64,000 nucleotides of DNA. Source: Adenophora triphylla var. japonica. Its lineage: Eukaryota; Streptophyta; Magnoliopsida; Asterales; Campanulaceae. The number at the start of each line of letters is the position of its first letter. Within the stretch, counting starts at the first letter, position 1. Location: positions 62,001-126,000 of the forward strand of contig JAFEMH010002492.1 of the NCBI GenBank assembly GCA_022495995.1, read 5' to 3'. This document shows positions 11,263-22,878 of the stretch, in pieces. The notes beneath the pieces were generated by a model that saw only the letters and a list, made by a program, of their open reading frames with translations, ran no database searches and had not been told where the DNA came from. The translations under genes were made by a program, and so were the position numbers.

Positions 11263-13300
11263 ATGGACGGACAATTTGCAAGTGTAAGCTGGCGAGAGGA
11301 TCAAACCCCAGTGAACGGGCGAACACGGAGCCGAGGAACTGCCTCCTCCTCCTTCTCTACCTCGCCCGAGATGCCCTTCCTCCCCTCTCCGCGACCCTTC
11401 GTTCCAAGGGTCGAGGTGAATGCCGAGGAGAAGGTGCGAAAGCTTCCTCGTCCTACTCGTACCCGCGGAAAGCAAGTAGGAAGGAAGAAAACAAAGAATG
11501 CCGACGCCGGTCAGCGGGGAGGAAGTCGACCCATTGGCCACGCTCTTTGTTACATAGGCAAATGGAAACTTTACAAAGAATGTATGAAACACGAAATTTG
11601 CTCTCTTGCAATTAGACCCGAGCATTCCATGGCTGAATTTATTAGGCCATGCGTGGGCAACCCCCTCGAAAAGGGACGGGATGAGCAACAACCTCCTCCC
11701 CTCAAAGGCCAGGGGACCTACGAGGCAAGCCCCCCGAGATTCTCCTCATCCTCGGCTCAACAGTAAGCATAGGGCTCCCGTGGTCGAATTGAGAAGCCAC
11801 TTAACTCCTAGGGAAGAGGAAGTAAATTCCAGGGACCTAAGAACGAGACTCAGCTTGAACAGACGCCTATCCCCTGCTCGTCTTGTCACGGCACCTAGGC
11901 ATCCCACGCCACCTCGATCTCGTCGACCAAATTCTCCTCGACCTCGTCGACCGGATTCTCCTCGTCCTCGGCATCGAGAATTTGCAAGGTCGAGGACACG
12001 AGCCGTCTGAGGATGATACTTGGCGGTCAAGACACGGAATTAAGGCATGACAAAGCTCCTTCCAAACGGGACAGCCACCGACATGACGCGGAGCACGGTA
12101 GGGTGAATGATCGCCCCAAGGACAAATCCGTCGAAGCTCCCAACGAAGCACCCGCTCAAGCGGTGACAAGGGAGTGGAAACCAAGCAATGGGCTGTTGAA
12201 GCAAAGCGGATGACATGGAGAGGGAAAGAAGTTTTAATGACGATGATTATGGTAGGCAACACGTCCATTCTCTTTGAGGATAAGCTATGACTCCACCTAA
12301 TCCCCACCTCAAGCTCCCTAATTTGAAAAATACAATGGCACTGCGATGCAAAAGACCACGTGCAAAGTTTTGAACAAACTATGAATCTCTCACCACTTTG
12401 GCTAGCGATGACCTCGCTTTCTGTAAAGCTTTCGCGAGCACCTTCTCAGGAACGACTTTGACCTGGTTAGTGAGCTTAAAGAGGTAGCATCGATTCTTTG
12501 GAGAGGCATGAGGAGAATGTTCTTGGACCACTTTGCTACGGTAAGAGGAAGATAAGGCCGGGTGACTTGGCCAACATTGAGCGAGGAAAGGGAGAGACCA
12601 CCCTCGGCTATTATAATCGGTTAGAAAAATGGCGGACCGGGTTGAAGAAAGCCTCACGATAGGGAAGTTATTGTTTGTTTCAATTCCGGCCTAAAATCTG
12701 GTCCCCTCGTTTATGAACTCTCGGCGAGGAACCTCAAACAAAGTCCGAGCTATACAAGGTAGCTTATGCCATTTCCATGGCCGAGGACAAAACAAAGAAA
12801 GAGGGGAGGCGACAAGACAGTAAACTTGGGCGACGGGCAATCGCGAGAATAGTAATGGAAACGCGAGGGTTCCCAAAGGGAAAAACAAAACAAGGAGTAC
12901 GGAGAAGCTTGAGTTCACTCCTCTTACTAAGCCCATCTCTGAAATCATGCGGTGGTCAACCTTCCTCCACCTCAACCAATGACCGACAAGCCAAAATTCC
13001 CTCATAATATGAACAAATCTTTGTGATTTTCACAAAGGCAAACGGGCACACCAACGCCGTGGGTACATTGGGCCCTCAAGAAAATAATCCGAGTAAATGG
13101 GTCGACGAGGGAAAGTTAGATCGTTATGTTATGAAAAAGATAACAAGCGGAAGCGGAAGGGAAGAGGAAAGTGAAGATGACGACAAAGCGAGGATGAAGA
13201 CCGCAGCCTCCTAGGGCCAAGTTGCGTGTGATACGGGAAGAGGTAACTTCTACCAGGAAAACTAAGGGACCAGATCCACGAGGCCCGAGCAAAGTGTACC
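11263..13300 (+). pseudogene. gag: Degraded gag of element A
   Basis: A frame opens with MDGQFASVSWREDQ at 11263 and runs 167 codons. The rest of gag continues in shifting frames with many stops. Recognisable scraps include a Ser/Arg/Pro-rich tract near 11850-12000 and a stretch near 12575-12650 reading roughly IERGKGE...YYNRLEKW, similar to the retrotransposon Gag domain. A Lys/Arg-rich region near 13120-13200 could be nucleocapsid, but I find no clear zinc knuckle. It would normally form the particle; this copy cannot make a full Gag. Confidence 0.65.
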
Positions 13301-13379
13301 ATGTTCTGCTTGGATCCATGAAGCGGAAGAGGTCATTAGTTTCTCTCCTAATGAGTTAGTCGAAGCCGAGCACCTCGTG

Positions 13380-13625
13380 AACAACCCTTGGTGATAAAGG
13401 GCCGAATAGACAACGTTGAATCCGAAAGACTTCTTGTTGACACGGGGGCCTCAGTGACATCCTATATTATTCAGCGCTTCCAACGGATGGGCTTGAAAGA
13501 CACCATGTTGGAACCTACCATGGAAGGCTAGAAGGATTCACCAATCACAAAGTTGGAGCTAAGGAGCTGTGGAGCTAGAACTTGATGAAGTCGGTGATCA
13601 TCCACTTCCTAGCCAAAGCCACGAG
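13380..13625 (+). pseudogene. Aspartic protease remnant of element A
   Basis: From about 13420 one frame reads RLLVDTGASVTSYIIQRFQR, with the DTGAS catalytic motif of retroviral-type proteases. The flanking frame is broken within about 60 codons on either side. In an intact element it would cut the Gag-Pol polyprotein. Confidence 0.75.
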
Positions 13626-14289
13626 TCAATTTTGTAGTCATGGATTTGACTAGTGATTGCACCATGCGATCATAGGCATTCCAAGTCAAGCCAAACTTGG
13701 GGCCGGTGGCCTCACTTCCCCACCAACGAGTTAAATTCCCCACTCGGGCGGGGATTGGATGTGTGAGGGCCACCCCCAAGGACTTCTTGGAACATGTCGT
13801 GAAGAGCGAAAGAAATCCAAAAGTGTGGAGATAGATACCCCCGAGGAAAACATTAAGATCTCCAAGTCTCAGAAAACCACCGAAACTAGCTCCAGAATGA
13901 GCTATATTCATGAAGTGCTTGCGGAGGAGGAAGAGCATATGGTCCAAGAAATTGCAGATGACCAAGGCATAGTCCTATCTGTACCTGTGGAAGATCCTAT
14001 GGTCCAAGAAATTGCAAGGATGACCTCAAGGCGTAGTCCTACCTGTACTGTGAAAGATCCTATGGTCCAGAAATTGCAGATGACCTAGGCATAGTTCAGC
14101 CCGTATCGAAGAAGACCCTTGTTCTCTTCAACGGCCGGAACTCGGGGACGGCCAACCACGACCTAGGGAAGATCGATCTCCCGAGATGTTGATAAACTTA
14201 TGGAGGAAGAGGGCCTCAAGCGTGAATGACAATGAAGGGAGAAGAATTAGAGAGAGATCATTATCGAGTCTCTAGAATTCCGTGACGGT

Positions 14290-15215
14290 CTTGAAATGAA
14301 GGCTTTGTTGACGACTTTGGAAGAGGTAGTCATCAATCGACTATCACGAACAAAAAATCAAGCTCGGGGGCCAATTATCTCCGTAAGAGAAAGAAAAAAT
14401 CATCTCCCACTCTTGAAAAGCAGTCTCGACGTCTTTGCTTGGAGAGTCGAAGATATGAGGGGATCAATGAAGAAGTAGCCCTCCACCGCACTTTGGAAGT
14501 TGATCCTTTGGCAAAGACTATCTCCCAGACAAGGAGAAATTTTGCAAGGGACAAGGAGGAAGCTATAAAAGAAGAAGTGCAGAAATTACTTAGCGCCGGA
14601 ATAATTCGTCCGAATGCTCCTGAATGCTCCGAAGCATTCCTCCGGTTGAAGGAGTACTTGGGTTCCCCTCCCTTGCTTAGTAGTCCGACTACCGGTGAGA
14701 TGCTGTATGTCTTCCTAGCTGCCACTGATCATGCGTATGCAGCAATTGTCCTAGTTCGAAACGATGAAGGAATTCAAAAGCCTGTCTACTATGTCTCTAA
14801 GGCACTGTCCGACGTGGAAAGCAGATACTTCAATGTGGAGAAGATAGCGTACGCACTAGTCATTGCATCGAGGAAGCTACGTGCCTATTTTTCTGCACAT
14901 CCCATCACCGTGTACACGAATGAACCGTTGAAAAAGATACTACATAAGTTGGACGGCTCCGGGCGTCTCCTTAATTGGTCCATCACTCTCACCGAGTTTG
15001 ATATCACTTACCAACCAAGGAAGACCCTCCTGGCACAGCCTTTGGTTGACTTCATGGTCGAGACTGCCTTTATGGGTGAGCATCTCCCCACCTCTAGGAA
15101 GCAAAAACGCACCGAGAGGATAAAGACTCTCCCATTGAACTCCCATCCAGCTGCTGGATCCTGTATACGGACGGATCACCACCAAGGAAAGAAGCGGAGG
15201 CCGGAATTGTACTAG
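14290..15215 (+). pseudogene. pol: Pol remnant: start of RT joined directly to RNase H
   Basis: The frame begins with the region that precedes reverse transcriptase (DVFAWRVEDM, then RRNFARDKEEAIKEEVQKLL). After LLSAGIIR near 14608 it jumps to SEAFLRLKEYLGSPPLL, which normally follows the RT domain. The whole catalytic core, including the YxDD box, is therefore missing. The direct repeat GAATGCTCC at 14612-14620 and 14622-14630 marks the junction. The downstream gypsy RNase H is well kept (FLAATDHAYAAIVLV, PVYYVSKAL, YTNEPLKKIL, TLTEFDITYQPR). Because the deletion is in frame it leaves a 258-codon ORF from 14439. Confidence 0.85.
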
Positions 15216-15395
15216 CAAGCCCGGAAGGAGAATATACTACGCAAGACGCCATCCGTTTCAAGTTTCGCCTCCAATAATCAAGCGGAATATGAAGCTCTAA
15301 TATTTGGCATTGAATTAGCCTCCTTCTATGGAGCAACTAGGGCGGCGGCCTTCCGCGACTCCCAACTCGTTGTCAAACAAGTAAAAGGGAGAGTA
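15140..15395 (+). pseudogene. Second, archaeal-type RNase H remnant
   Basis: In shifted frames the text reads WILYTDGSPPRKEAEAGIVL, then SNNQAEYEALIFGIELA and DSQLVVKQVKG. These are the D, E and D catalytic neighbourhoods of the extra RNase H found downstream of the normal one in Tat elements. One frameshift falls near 15268. Confidence 0.82.
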
Positions 15396-15779
15396 TAATG
15401 CCCAAGACCCCACCCTTGCCAAGTATAGAGACTGGTCCTAGATATGACGAAGAAGATGGAATTTTTCGAGCTCAAACAAATTGGCAGGAAGATAACCAAG
15501 TCAGCAGACGTTCTTTCCAAACCCTGGCTACCATGGATGTGTCGAAGACCACCCATATGTGGTTTATGCCGAGGAACCCGCGTACGAAAGACTACAAGTC
15601 ATGCTCTTAGATGGAGAAGATAGATGCTTTGGATCGATGACTACATTGAATACATTGAGAAGGAAAAACTACAAGATGAAGCTCGAGCCAAGCTTATCAA
15701 AAAGAAGAGGTCCCCAAGGTTCGTGGTGATGAATGGAGTCCTCTACCGAAGATCTTTACGAAGCCCTGCTAAGGTGTGT

Positions 15780-16850
15780 CTATCCCAAGGAAATTGAGAA
15801 CCTCTTGGCGTAAGTACATAAAGGTGTTTGCGGCGGACACTGGGGGCGTAACCTTAGCCGACAAAATCATATCGCTAGGGTACTATTGGCCAAAACTGAG
15901 GGAAGACGCGCACGCCTATGTTCGAAAAATGTGACAAGTGCCAAAGATTCTCGACATTCCTAGACTACCGGCTAGTTGAGCAAACACTTGTAATACCTAC
16001 GTGGCCGTTTGATATGTGGAATCGACATCATCGGACCCTTCCCTCCCGCCGTGGTAATTGCAAGTACGTGATAGTAGGCGTTGATTACTTCTCCAAGTGG
16101 ATAGAAGCCAAGGCATTAGCCATGATAACGGAAGAGAACGCGATCAACTTTGTTCATGACAACATCGGGTGCGCATTCGGCCTTCCACATACAATTGTCT
16201 ACGATCATGGATCGCAATTCTCCACAAAGATTCACTACGTAGTTGGGAAGAGTAAAAGTCCGCCATGCAAAATCTTCAGCTAGCGAGACCACAAGGCAAT
16301 GGCCAAGCGAAGGCAAACAACCGGTCCTAACCGCCCTTACCAAGAACCTTGAGGACGCGAGGGTAGATGGTTGGACGAACTTCCCACGCCTTATGGGGCT
16401 TCGCACAACCACCCGGCCAACCGGGAAACCCCATTCGCACTAACCTTCGGTTCCGAGGCTATGGCACCGAGGTGGAAATGGCCATCCCTACGGTGAGAAA
16501 TTCCCATTACGATGAGCAAGTCAACAAGGTCAATAGGCTCCTAGACTGGACCCGATAGATGAAAACGACTAGCCACAGAGATGAGGATGGTGAATTACAA
16601 ACAAAGGACCAAGGCGTATCACGATAAAGAGGGTCATCGAAGAGTATTCCAAGTAGGCGATTGGGTACTCGAAAAATTGAAGCTACCGGCTCGGAAGGCG
16701 TAACGTAACAAGCTCTCCCCAAATTCGGGAAGCGTCCTTATATCATCACTCAAGTCATTCGAGAAGGGACCTACAGATTGAAGACCAAGGAGGGGAAGGA
16801 CCTCAAGCATCCCTGGCACTCCGACAACCTTAGAAAATATTATCACTAGT
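15780..16850 (+). pseudogene. Integrase remnant of element A
   Basis: The zinc-binding part (HKGVCGGHWG, then KCDKCQRFS) lies at about 15818-15955. The catalytic core follows with YVIVGVDYFSKWIEAKAL near 16065-16115 and TIVYDHGSQFSTKI near 16190-16235, preceded by broken IDIIGPFPP text. The C-terminal part is readable at 16600-16846, ending in a frame with HPWHSDNLRKYYH. At least four frameshifts separate these blocks, so no active enzyme is possible. Confidence 0.85.
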
Positions 16851-17035
16851 CTAGTTTATTTTACAGTAGATTAGTTTCTTATTTCCTGTCTTTCAGTTTT
16901 GAGTAGTTGATAGGTTTGCAGTTCGATGTAATCGCATTTCAGTTTTATGAAAGCAGTCTCTTCCAGCATGCAAAGCAACTATCAACTCTTTATACGGACA
17001 CCAGAAGATGAGGACTTTATCCCCGACTCTTCTAT

Positions 17036-17725
17036 AAAACACATCCTGTCAAGGGTCCACCTTGATGAAGGATACCAACAGCCAAGACCAAGGGTCCTCC
17101 TTGGCCTGATGGCTTACAACACATCCTGTCTAAGGGTCCACCTTGATGAAGGATACCAACAGCCAAGACCAAGCGTCCTCCTTGGCGATGACTTACAACA
17201 CATCTGTCAAGGGTCCACCTTGATGAAGGATACCACAGCGGCCAAGACCCAGGGTCCTCCTTGGCCCGATGGCTTACAACACATCCTCGAGGTCCACCTT
17301 GATGAAGGATACCAATGGCCCAGACCAAGGGTCCTCCTGGCACGATGGCTTACAACACATCCCGGCTCAAGTGGTCCACCTTGATTAAGGATACCAACAA
17401 CCAAGACCAATGGTCCTCCTTGGCCTGATGGCTTACAACACATCCTGTCAAGGGTCCACCTTGATTAAGAATACCAACACCAAGACCAAGGGTCCTCCTT
17501 GGCTCGATGGCTTACAACACATCTGTCAAGGGTCCACCTTGATGAAGGATACATCAGGGTCCACCGAGACCGAAGGGTCCTCCTTGGCTGATGGCTAACA
17601 CATCTGTCTAGGGTCAGGGTTCACCTTGACTCAGGATTACAAACATAACAGCCAAGACCGAGGATTTTCCTCGGCCTGATGGCTTAACTAACGTCCTACC
17701 AAGAGTCCACCTTGACTCAGGATTA
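17036..17725 (+). repeat. Tandem repeat block of element A, unit about 79 bp
   Basis: About nine imperfect copies of a unit with GGGTCCACCTTGATGAAGG, a run of CCAAGACCAAGGGTCCTCC, and GATGGCTTACAACACATC. Clear unit starts fall near 17053, 17132, 17210, 17289, 17368 and 17451; the last copies are shorter and diverged. The block lies between integrase and the antisense gene. Amplified tandem repeats at this place are known in Retand-type elements. Predicted peptides across it are not genes. Confidence 0.92.
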
Positions 17726-18004
17726 CAACACATTTAAAGCCAAGGAAACCTTCCTCGGCCTAAATAACTTGAGGGTATAGTTAAAGCCGAGAGTCCTTCC
17801 TCGGCCTAACCACTTGCCCAACAATTTGGGAGCAAGGAACCTTCCTTGGATCCCACCTTCTTAAGTCTGCCTGTGCCTAGCATACAAAAATATGAGCAAG
17901 TTATTGAAATAACATGAATCATGACAAAAGGATTTTCATTGGTGTTCAAAAAAGAATTACAAGTCCTATCGTCTATTACAAAAAGCAAAGGAAAGAAAAC
18001 TATC

Positions 18005-20995
18005 CTAAGACTGCTGCCCGTCATCAAAAGGCTTTTCGAGCCAGTCTTCTGTGATAGTGCCAGGAGGAGGAAGGACCGCTTGTTCAGTAAGGGCATTAGT
18101 TTCCTCGGCCCCTCCTTCCATCTCGGCTTCCATGGCCTCAGGCTCTTCCTCATCCTGGATCGCCTCCACCAAGTCTTTTATATTGCCGGAGACGACAGAG
18201 GCCGGCCTCCACACTTCCCTGCAAGCTTGAGCATCCTTGGCAGCCATTATCTCCAAGTTGCTTTCAGAAAAGGGGACCAAGTGGTGGAGAGCCCTGACTT
18301 CCTCGGCATATTGGTCCCGGCAAATCAGCTGGGCAACCTTATTGATGTCCAAACCGGTGGAAGGGTCAGCCAAGATGCTTCGGGCCAAATGAAGATAACC
18401 ATCTTCAAACATAGTGGTCGTCTGCTCGTCACTAAGCGGCATCTTTGAAGGCCGAGCTGGCCATCATCAACTCCTTGAAGGCCGAGCTCTCCTTGAACCG
18501 AGCAACGGCCTCTTCCTCCCTAGCCGGGAGGGTAGCTTCCAATCCTCGGCACTTGGCCTCAGCTTCATCGGCTTTGGTTTGAAGCTCGGCCTTATCAGCC
18601 TTTGCCTGAGCAAGCTCCTCTTCTTTAAGCCGGAGATGCTCCTCGGCCTTGGCCTTTACTTCCTCGGCCCTCTTCACTTCGGCCTCCACCTTGGCCTTGG
18701 CTGCCGCGAGCTCAGCATCCTTGGCCTTTAAAAGTTTAGCCATGGAAGCCTTATCAGTATCACTTTTCGCTTGGGCGGCCTTGGCCTCATTCAGGTGCCT
18801 GGCCTTTTTCTTGGCCAAAACATTTTCATACGCCGTGACGGAAGCCAACTGAAAGAGAAATCAATATTAGAAATGTAAACAAATCTCAATATCAATGACC
18901 AAGAAAAGGATAACGCTTACCCCGGCGAGTAAGAGTCCCTTGTGGCAGAGCAAGGTATCTTCGTTGGGAGCCTCTCTAACAAGAGTCTCGTAGGCATCCT
19001 CATCCATAGCTCTCTGAATGGGAGCTCGGCCCAATCTTACTAAGGGTCCCTCCCTAGCTAACAGAGGAAGTCCCTTAAGACGGGGAACGTTAAGGGACAT
19101 GCTCTTAGCCACTCGTCGGCCTCCTCAACGGTCTTTGATATTTTGAATGGATAAGGAGGAGGAGCCTCAACATCGGGGGCCCACCGACGCTTGCCCGTTT
19201 AGCTGCAGGCTCCTCGGCGCTAACAGCTTGGGTTCTCTTGGAGCCAGATCTCCTTTGGACGAGGTCAGTTTCCTCGGCTCCTACCTCCTCGGCATCAACA
19301 TGGAGGCTATGCCCCTCTACAGTTGATGGATTGGTTCGTTCCTCGGATGCCGCTTCCTCGGCATTCACCTCTCCATGTAATTTAAGGGGAAGAGGTTGGT
19401 CACCCTGAACATTGAGCACCAGATTGCGGGCATTAGCTTCTTCTCTCCTTTCCACCAAAGCAGACTTCTTGCTCTGCTTCCTCTTCCTCTTTACTAGCTC
19501 TTGGGGACTTAGTCTCTCCATAGCTATAGCTTCTTTTTCCTCGGCGGTTAAATCTGCAAGGACAAGGAAGAAAGAGTTAAGTACGAGCAGAGGCGACAAG
19601 CATGCAAAAAGTACCAAGTAAAAAAGAAACGTTTACATCCAACTATGTCGATTGCTTTCAGACACTGGTCCCGGGGACGTTCAGTCTTGCACGTATTGCA
19701 ATCCTCATGAAACACCAGGTCGGGGTGAATTGTCCAGTCATTAAAGCGTCTCCCCCTCTTTACGGTGACAAGGGGAGATACCCCATTCTTCTTCCCCGGC
19801 ATCAAACCCGCCTGAATATAATAATGGTCTGAGGATTCAACCACTGACCAATCAAGGACCCCCACCTCGGAAAATTCTTCTAGGCGTTTGATCAAGGCCT
19901 GGGTCCATTCATATTGTTGGAAGGGAAAGGATGAAGTTGGACCCTTACAAGGAGATTGGAACTCCCATCCTTGGCGGCTCTCAACCCTTATAACATGGCT
20001 ATCCCAGCCGGCAACTTTGCTAGACATAGGGAGGAGCAGCTTCGGTTTTTTGGATGCGCTCTTAATGACGAGGAGCCAACTCTCCTTGACATATTGAACA
20101 TTGTAGAAATATCGAAAGCTCCCATGGCTCGGCTCGTACCCTAAGCTACCGCAGAGGACAATGAAGGCGACAAGAACCCGGTACCATTACCTCCTAGCAT
20201 GGCCGGGCACCGCCCTCACATCGTCCAAAAATTCACAGATGAAGGGATCCAAGGGAAGACGAAGTCCCTGTTGAAACTGTTTGAAGTAAAAATGGACAAA
20301 GTCTTGGTTATAATAAAAGTTGTCCTCGTCCTTCTTCGTCTTAAGCTCCATATGGCCCATATAAGTTAGCCTGTACTCAGCTTTGTTTACCCCGTATTTG
20401 GAGTACAGCTTTTCCAACATGGGATCCCCGGCTCTAGGGGTCCTCTCTTGTCTCTGTCCTAATCCTTGGCCTCCTCTTCCTCGGCCTCCTTTTCTTCGGG
20501 CCAGGCGGCCATCAGCTTGTGCTTCTTCCATGAAAGCGTCAACTATGTGAGTAGACGAGGAGGGTTCTCCTTCTCTTCCCGTCATATCTGCATAAAGACG
20601 AGGAGACAAAGTTAGTAACCTCGTCCATGGCTGATTTAGGACGGGGAAGGGAGATTCCCCTCCTCGTCATTTCATAAGTCCGAGGAGGGAGCCGTACCTC
20701 TCAGGCGCTCACGCATTTCGCGATCAGAGGCCGGGTAGAACAGTTCGATGTGCTCCATCATCTCAGCCCTATCCTCAAAAACTATAATGTTGGGTGAACC
20801 AGACTCAATCCTATCTATTCTTGTGGAATCAGGGTATTGGAGGAATAGACGAGTTCGACCATAACCTCTCAACTGCTTGCTTACATCATCCAGGGTGAGC
20901 ATCAACCATGGACCTCTCTCTCTACGATAGACCCTCAGATTGCCAGTATGATATCCATAACGGAATCGGGGGGAATGGTCCCAAGAACGAGCCAT
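18005..20995 (-). pseudogene. Antisense spliced gene of element A, decayed copy
   Basis: On the strand opposite pol, four exons can be read: 20995-20698, 20587-19637, 19553-18921 and 18848-18005, with GT-AG introns (donors GTACGG, GTAAAC, GTAAGC; acceptors TATGCAG, CTTGCAG, TTTCAG). Exon 2 has LRLPLDPFICEFL, LGYEPS, VESRQGWEF and HPDLVFHEDCNTC. Exon 3 has a basic patch (KRKRKQSKKS) and acidic repeats. Exon 4 is an Ala/Lys/Glu-rich coiled coil followed by FEDGYLHLARSIL. Lesions: a stop at 20187-20189, a frameshift near 19110, and one near 18440. It is homologous to the genes in elements C and D. It resembles what plant annotations call putative gypsy-type transposon (Pfam Transposase_28, from memory). 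Molecular function unknown. Confidence 0.8.
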
Positions 20996-21629
20996 TTCTA
21001 AGGGGAATCAAAAATGAAAGGGGGAGTTCATTCAATATTCAAGAAAGTTCATACACAATACAAAGAAAATCAAAGGTTTGAAGTTTTGAGAATTTATGAA
21101 GAAAAGCTTCATTCTTTAACAATGGTGGTTCGCCTGTTCTTGGCATATTCAAGATTCTTCCCAACAAACCCTAGGAAGCTGGAAATCAGAATCAAAATGC
21201 ACAAAAGGGAAGAAATTTCATACCTGAGTTTGAAGAGATTGATGAAATCACAACAGGATGCTACTTCGTCAGAAAAAACGAGTTCGCCGGAAATTGGGAA
21301 TGAAGAACCTGTGTCGCCGGAGAATTTTCTTGCTATTCTCTCTCAAATATTTGGGGTTCGTAAAGATTGAAATAAAAAGGGTTTTAGTTTTTATACTCCC
21401 TTAATCGGGTCAAACCCATGGGTAAAGCTAAATCCCGGGTCTGGCGCCCCAAGAATTAAATGCGAAATGACGGTTTCGAGGCGTGACAAGACTGGGGGGC
21501 CCCAGAATGGCAACCGTCAGTTATACGAAGCGACGCCGAGGGCACGTGTCAAACTCGTTCGTATTCCATATGACGAGGACGAGGTGACTTTCTACTCATC
21601 CTAATCCGAGCTAGAAAGTCGGGGGCCAC
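20996..21629 (-). promoter_or_regulatory. Leader and promoter region of the antisense gene in element A
   Basis: Between the antisense ATG (20995) and the 3' LTR lie about 0.6 kb. On the minus strand AGTATAAAAACT (TATA at 21395-21388) stands about 390 bp before the ATG. The plus-strand ORF across this leader is a shadow. The purine-rich end, about 21615-21629 (AAGTCGGGGGCCAC), is the polypurine tract of element A on the plus strand. Confidence 0.6.
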
Positions 21630-22387
21630 TGAACAGTATAAACCGAGATGCGAACATGGGTTTGCTCAAGCTGGGCCTAATTGAATTGGGCCATGAATAT
21701 TATCTAAATAACCAAATATCAGGGCCGAGTAAGGTCTTCCTTGAATGACGAGGAACGTTTATCTCGACCTTATGTCAACATGCTCGGGCCGTCATGCCGC
21801 AAGTAACGAGGAAAGAAAAGTTCTTACCTCGGCATTTCATCATCATGACGAGGAAACAAAATCATTTACCCCGGTACATCTCCGTGTCGGCCAATCTCCA
21901 AATGACGAGGAAGCAGAATCATTTACCTCGGTCTATTTGAAAAAGCCGAGGTGGAACATTCATGTTCCTCGGCGTTCCGGCTAGCAGATTACACAGTCCT
22001 TATCAAACAAGGATTCTACAGTCACGATCCAATCAGGATTACAATTATCAACATCAATTCAAGTCAAACAATGACTCCTTAACAAATATAATTTTCTTAG
22101 AATTATATCTTATCTCTTTACAAGTTAACTTCAACATGGATTCTATAAATCTATCCCTATAAATACAAGCCCCATGGCTCATTATTTGGTACGTTACTTT
22201 TTACATTGGGAAAACTCTGTCAATTTATTTTCTCATATACAATCCGTGAACTTACTCTCACGCCGGAGGGCCTTTAGCCGGATCCGCCCCGGCTTAGTTT
22301 ACGTGTTTTCTCTTATTTTCAGGCCTTGCAATCACCGGAGCAATCATCGCTTGGATTTGGGCTGATTTGACGATTTTGGCATCATCA
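21630..22387 (+). repeat. 3' LTR of element A
   Basis: 758 bp, same length as the 5' LTR, with about nine single-base differences, all but one of them transitions. The apparent short ORFs duplicated in both LTRs are not genes. Confidence 0.93.
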
Positions 22388-22450
22388 CATACGTTTTTTC
22401 AAAGTCATTTAGACCTCTTAATTAAGTTTGACCCGAGTGATTAAAGTAAA

Positions 22451-22758
22451 CTCCCTCCGTTGCAACAAAAGCTTCACATTTTACTTAAAAGATGTCTCAT
22501 TACAAGCTTCATCTTTCTTAAAATGACAAAAGTTTATCAGTATATTATTTATACTCCACTTATCTCTATCACACACTTAAATTGTGAAACTCATTTGTTT
22601 CTCTCACTCGTTTTTCTCTCTCACACATTTAACTTGTCACTTATGGGTTATACTTGTTATACACACTCACTTCTTTACTCTTACGATCCTTTTTTCACTT
22701 ATCATTTTTTTAATGCTTATGCTAAAGAAAAATGGTGAATCTCTTATGGGACGGAGGA
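22451..22758. mobile_element. Stowaway-like MITE
   Basis: Starts CTCCCTCCGTTGC and ends GGGACGGAGG, with the inverted terminal word typical of Stowaway elements. It has no coding function. The ORFs across it are chance. Confidence 0.7.
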
Positions 22759-22878
22759 AATATATGCTAGAACCGGGCGTGTGTAAGTCATGACAATAAT
22801 GAGTATAAGCGAAAGAATGTGATACACTATTCTCTATTTCAAAAATGAATATCTATTTTTGTTTTCACAAAATCTAGG

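Larger units (their letters stand above)
10144..22387 (+). mobile_element. Tat-lineage Ty3/gypsy retrotransposon (element A), RT-deleted
   Basis: Two 758-bp direct LTRs (10144-10901 and 21630-22387), TGAACAG...CATCATCA, bound a 10.7-kb interior. The flanks CATGC (10139-10143) and CATAC (22388-22392) look like a 5-bp duplication with one change. The primer site fits tRNA-Glu. The interior has broken gag, protease, RNase H, a second archaeal-type RNase H and integrase on the plus strand, then about 79-bp tandem repeats, then a spliced gene on the opposite strand. Two RNases H plus an antisense ORF and a repeat block are the hallmarks of the Tat/Retand group. The LTRs differ at about nine positions that I counted, far fewer than the lesions in pol. 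Confidence 0.93.

Noticed and set aside
10858..11691. 277-codon minus-strand ORF
   Set aside because: It overlaps the LTR end, primer site and gag start of element A, has no recognisable domain, and the plus-strand features explain the sequence.
17032..17598. ORFs with repeated GPPWP or HLDEGYQ text
   Set aside because: Artefacts of the 79-bp tandem repeat; the same repeat is open on both strands.
17036..17725. Possible CRISPR-like array
   Set aside because: Units are contiguous and imperfect with no unique spacers; this is a tandem repeat in a plant retrotransposon.
21014..21370. 118-codon plus-strand ORF
   Set aside because: It is the complement of the leader of the antisense gene in element A, with no recognisable domain.
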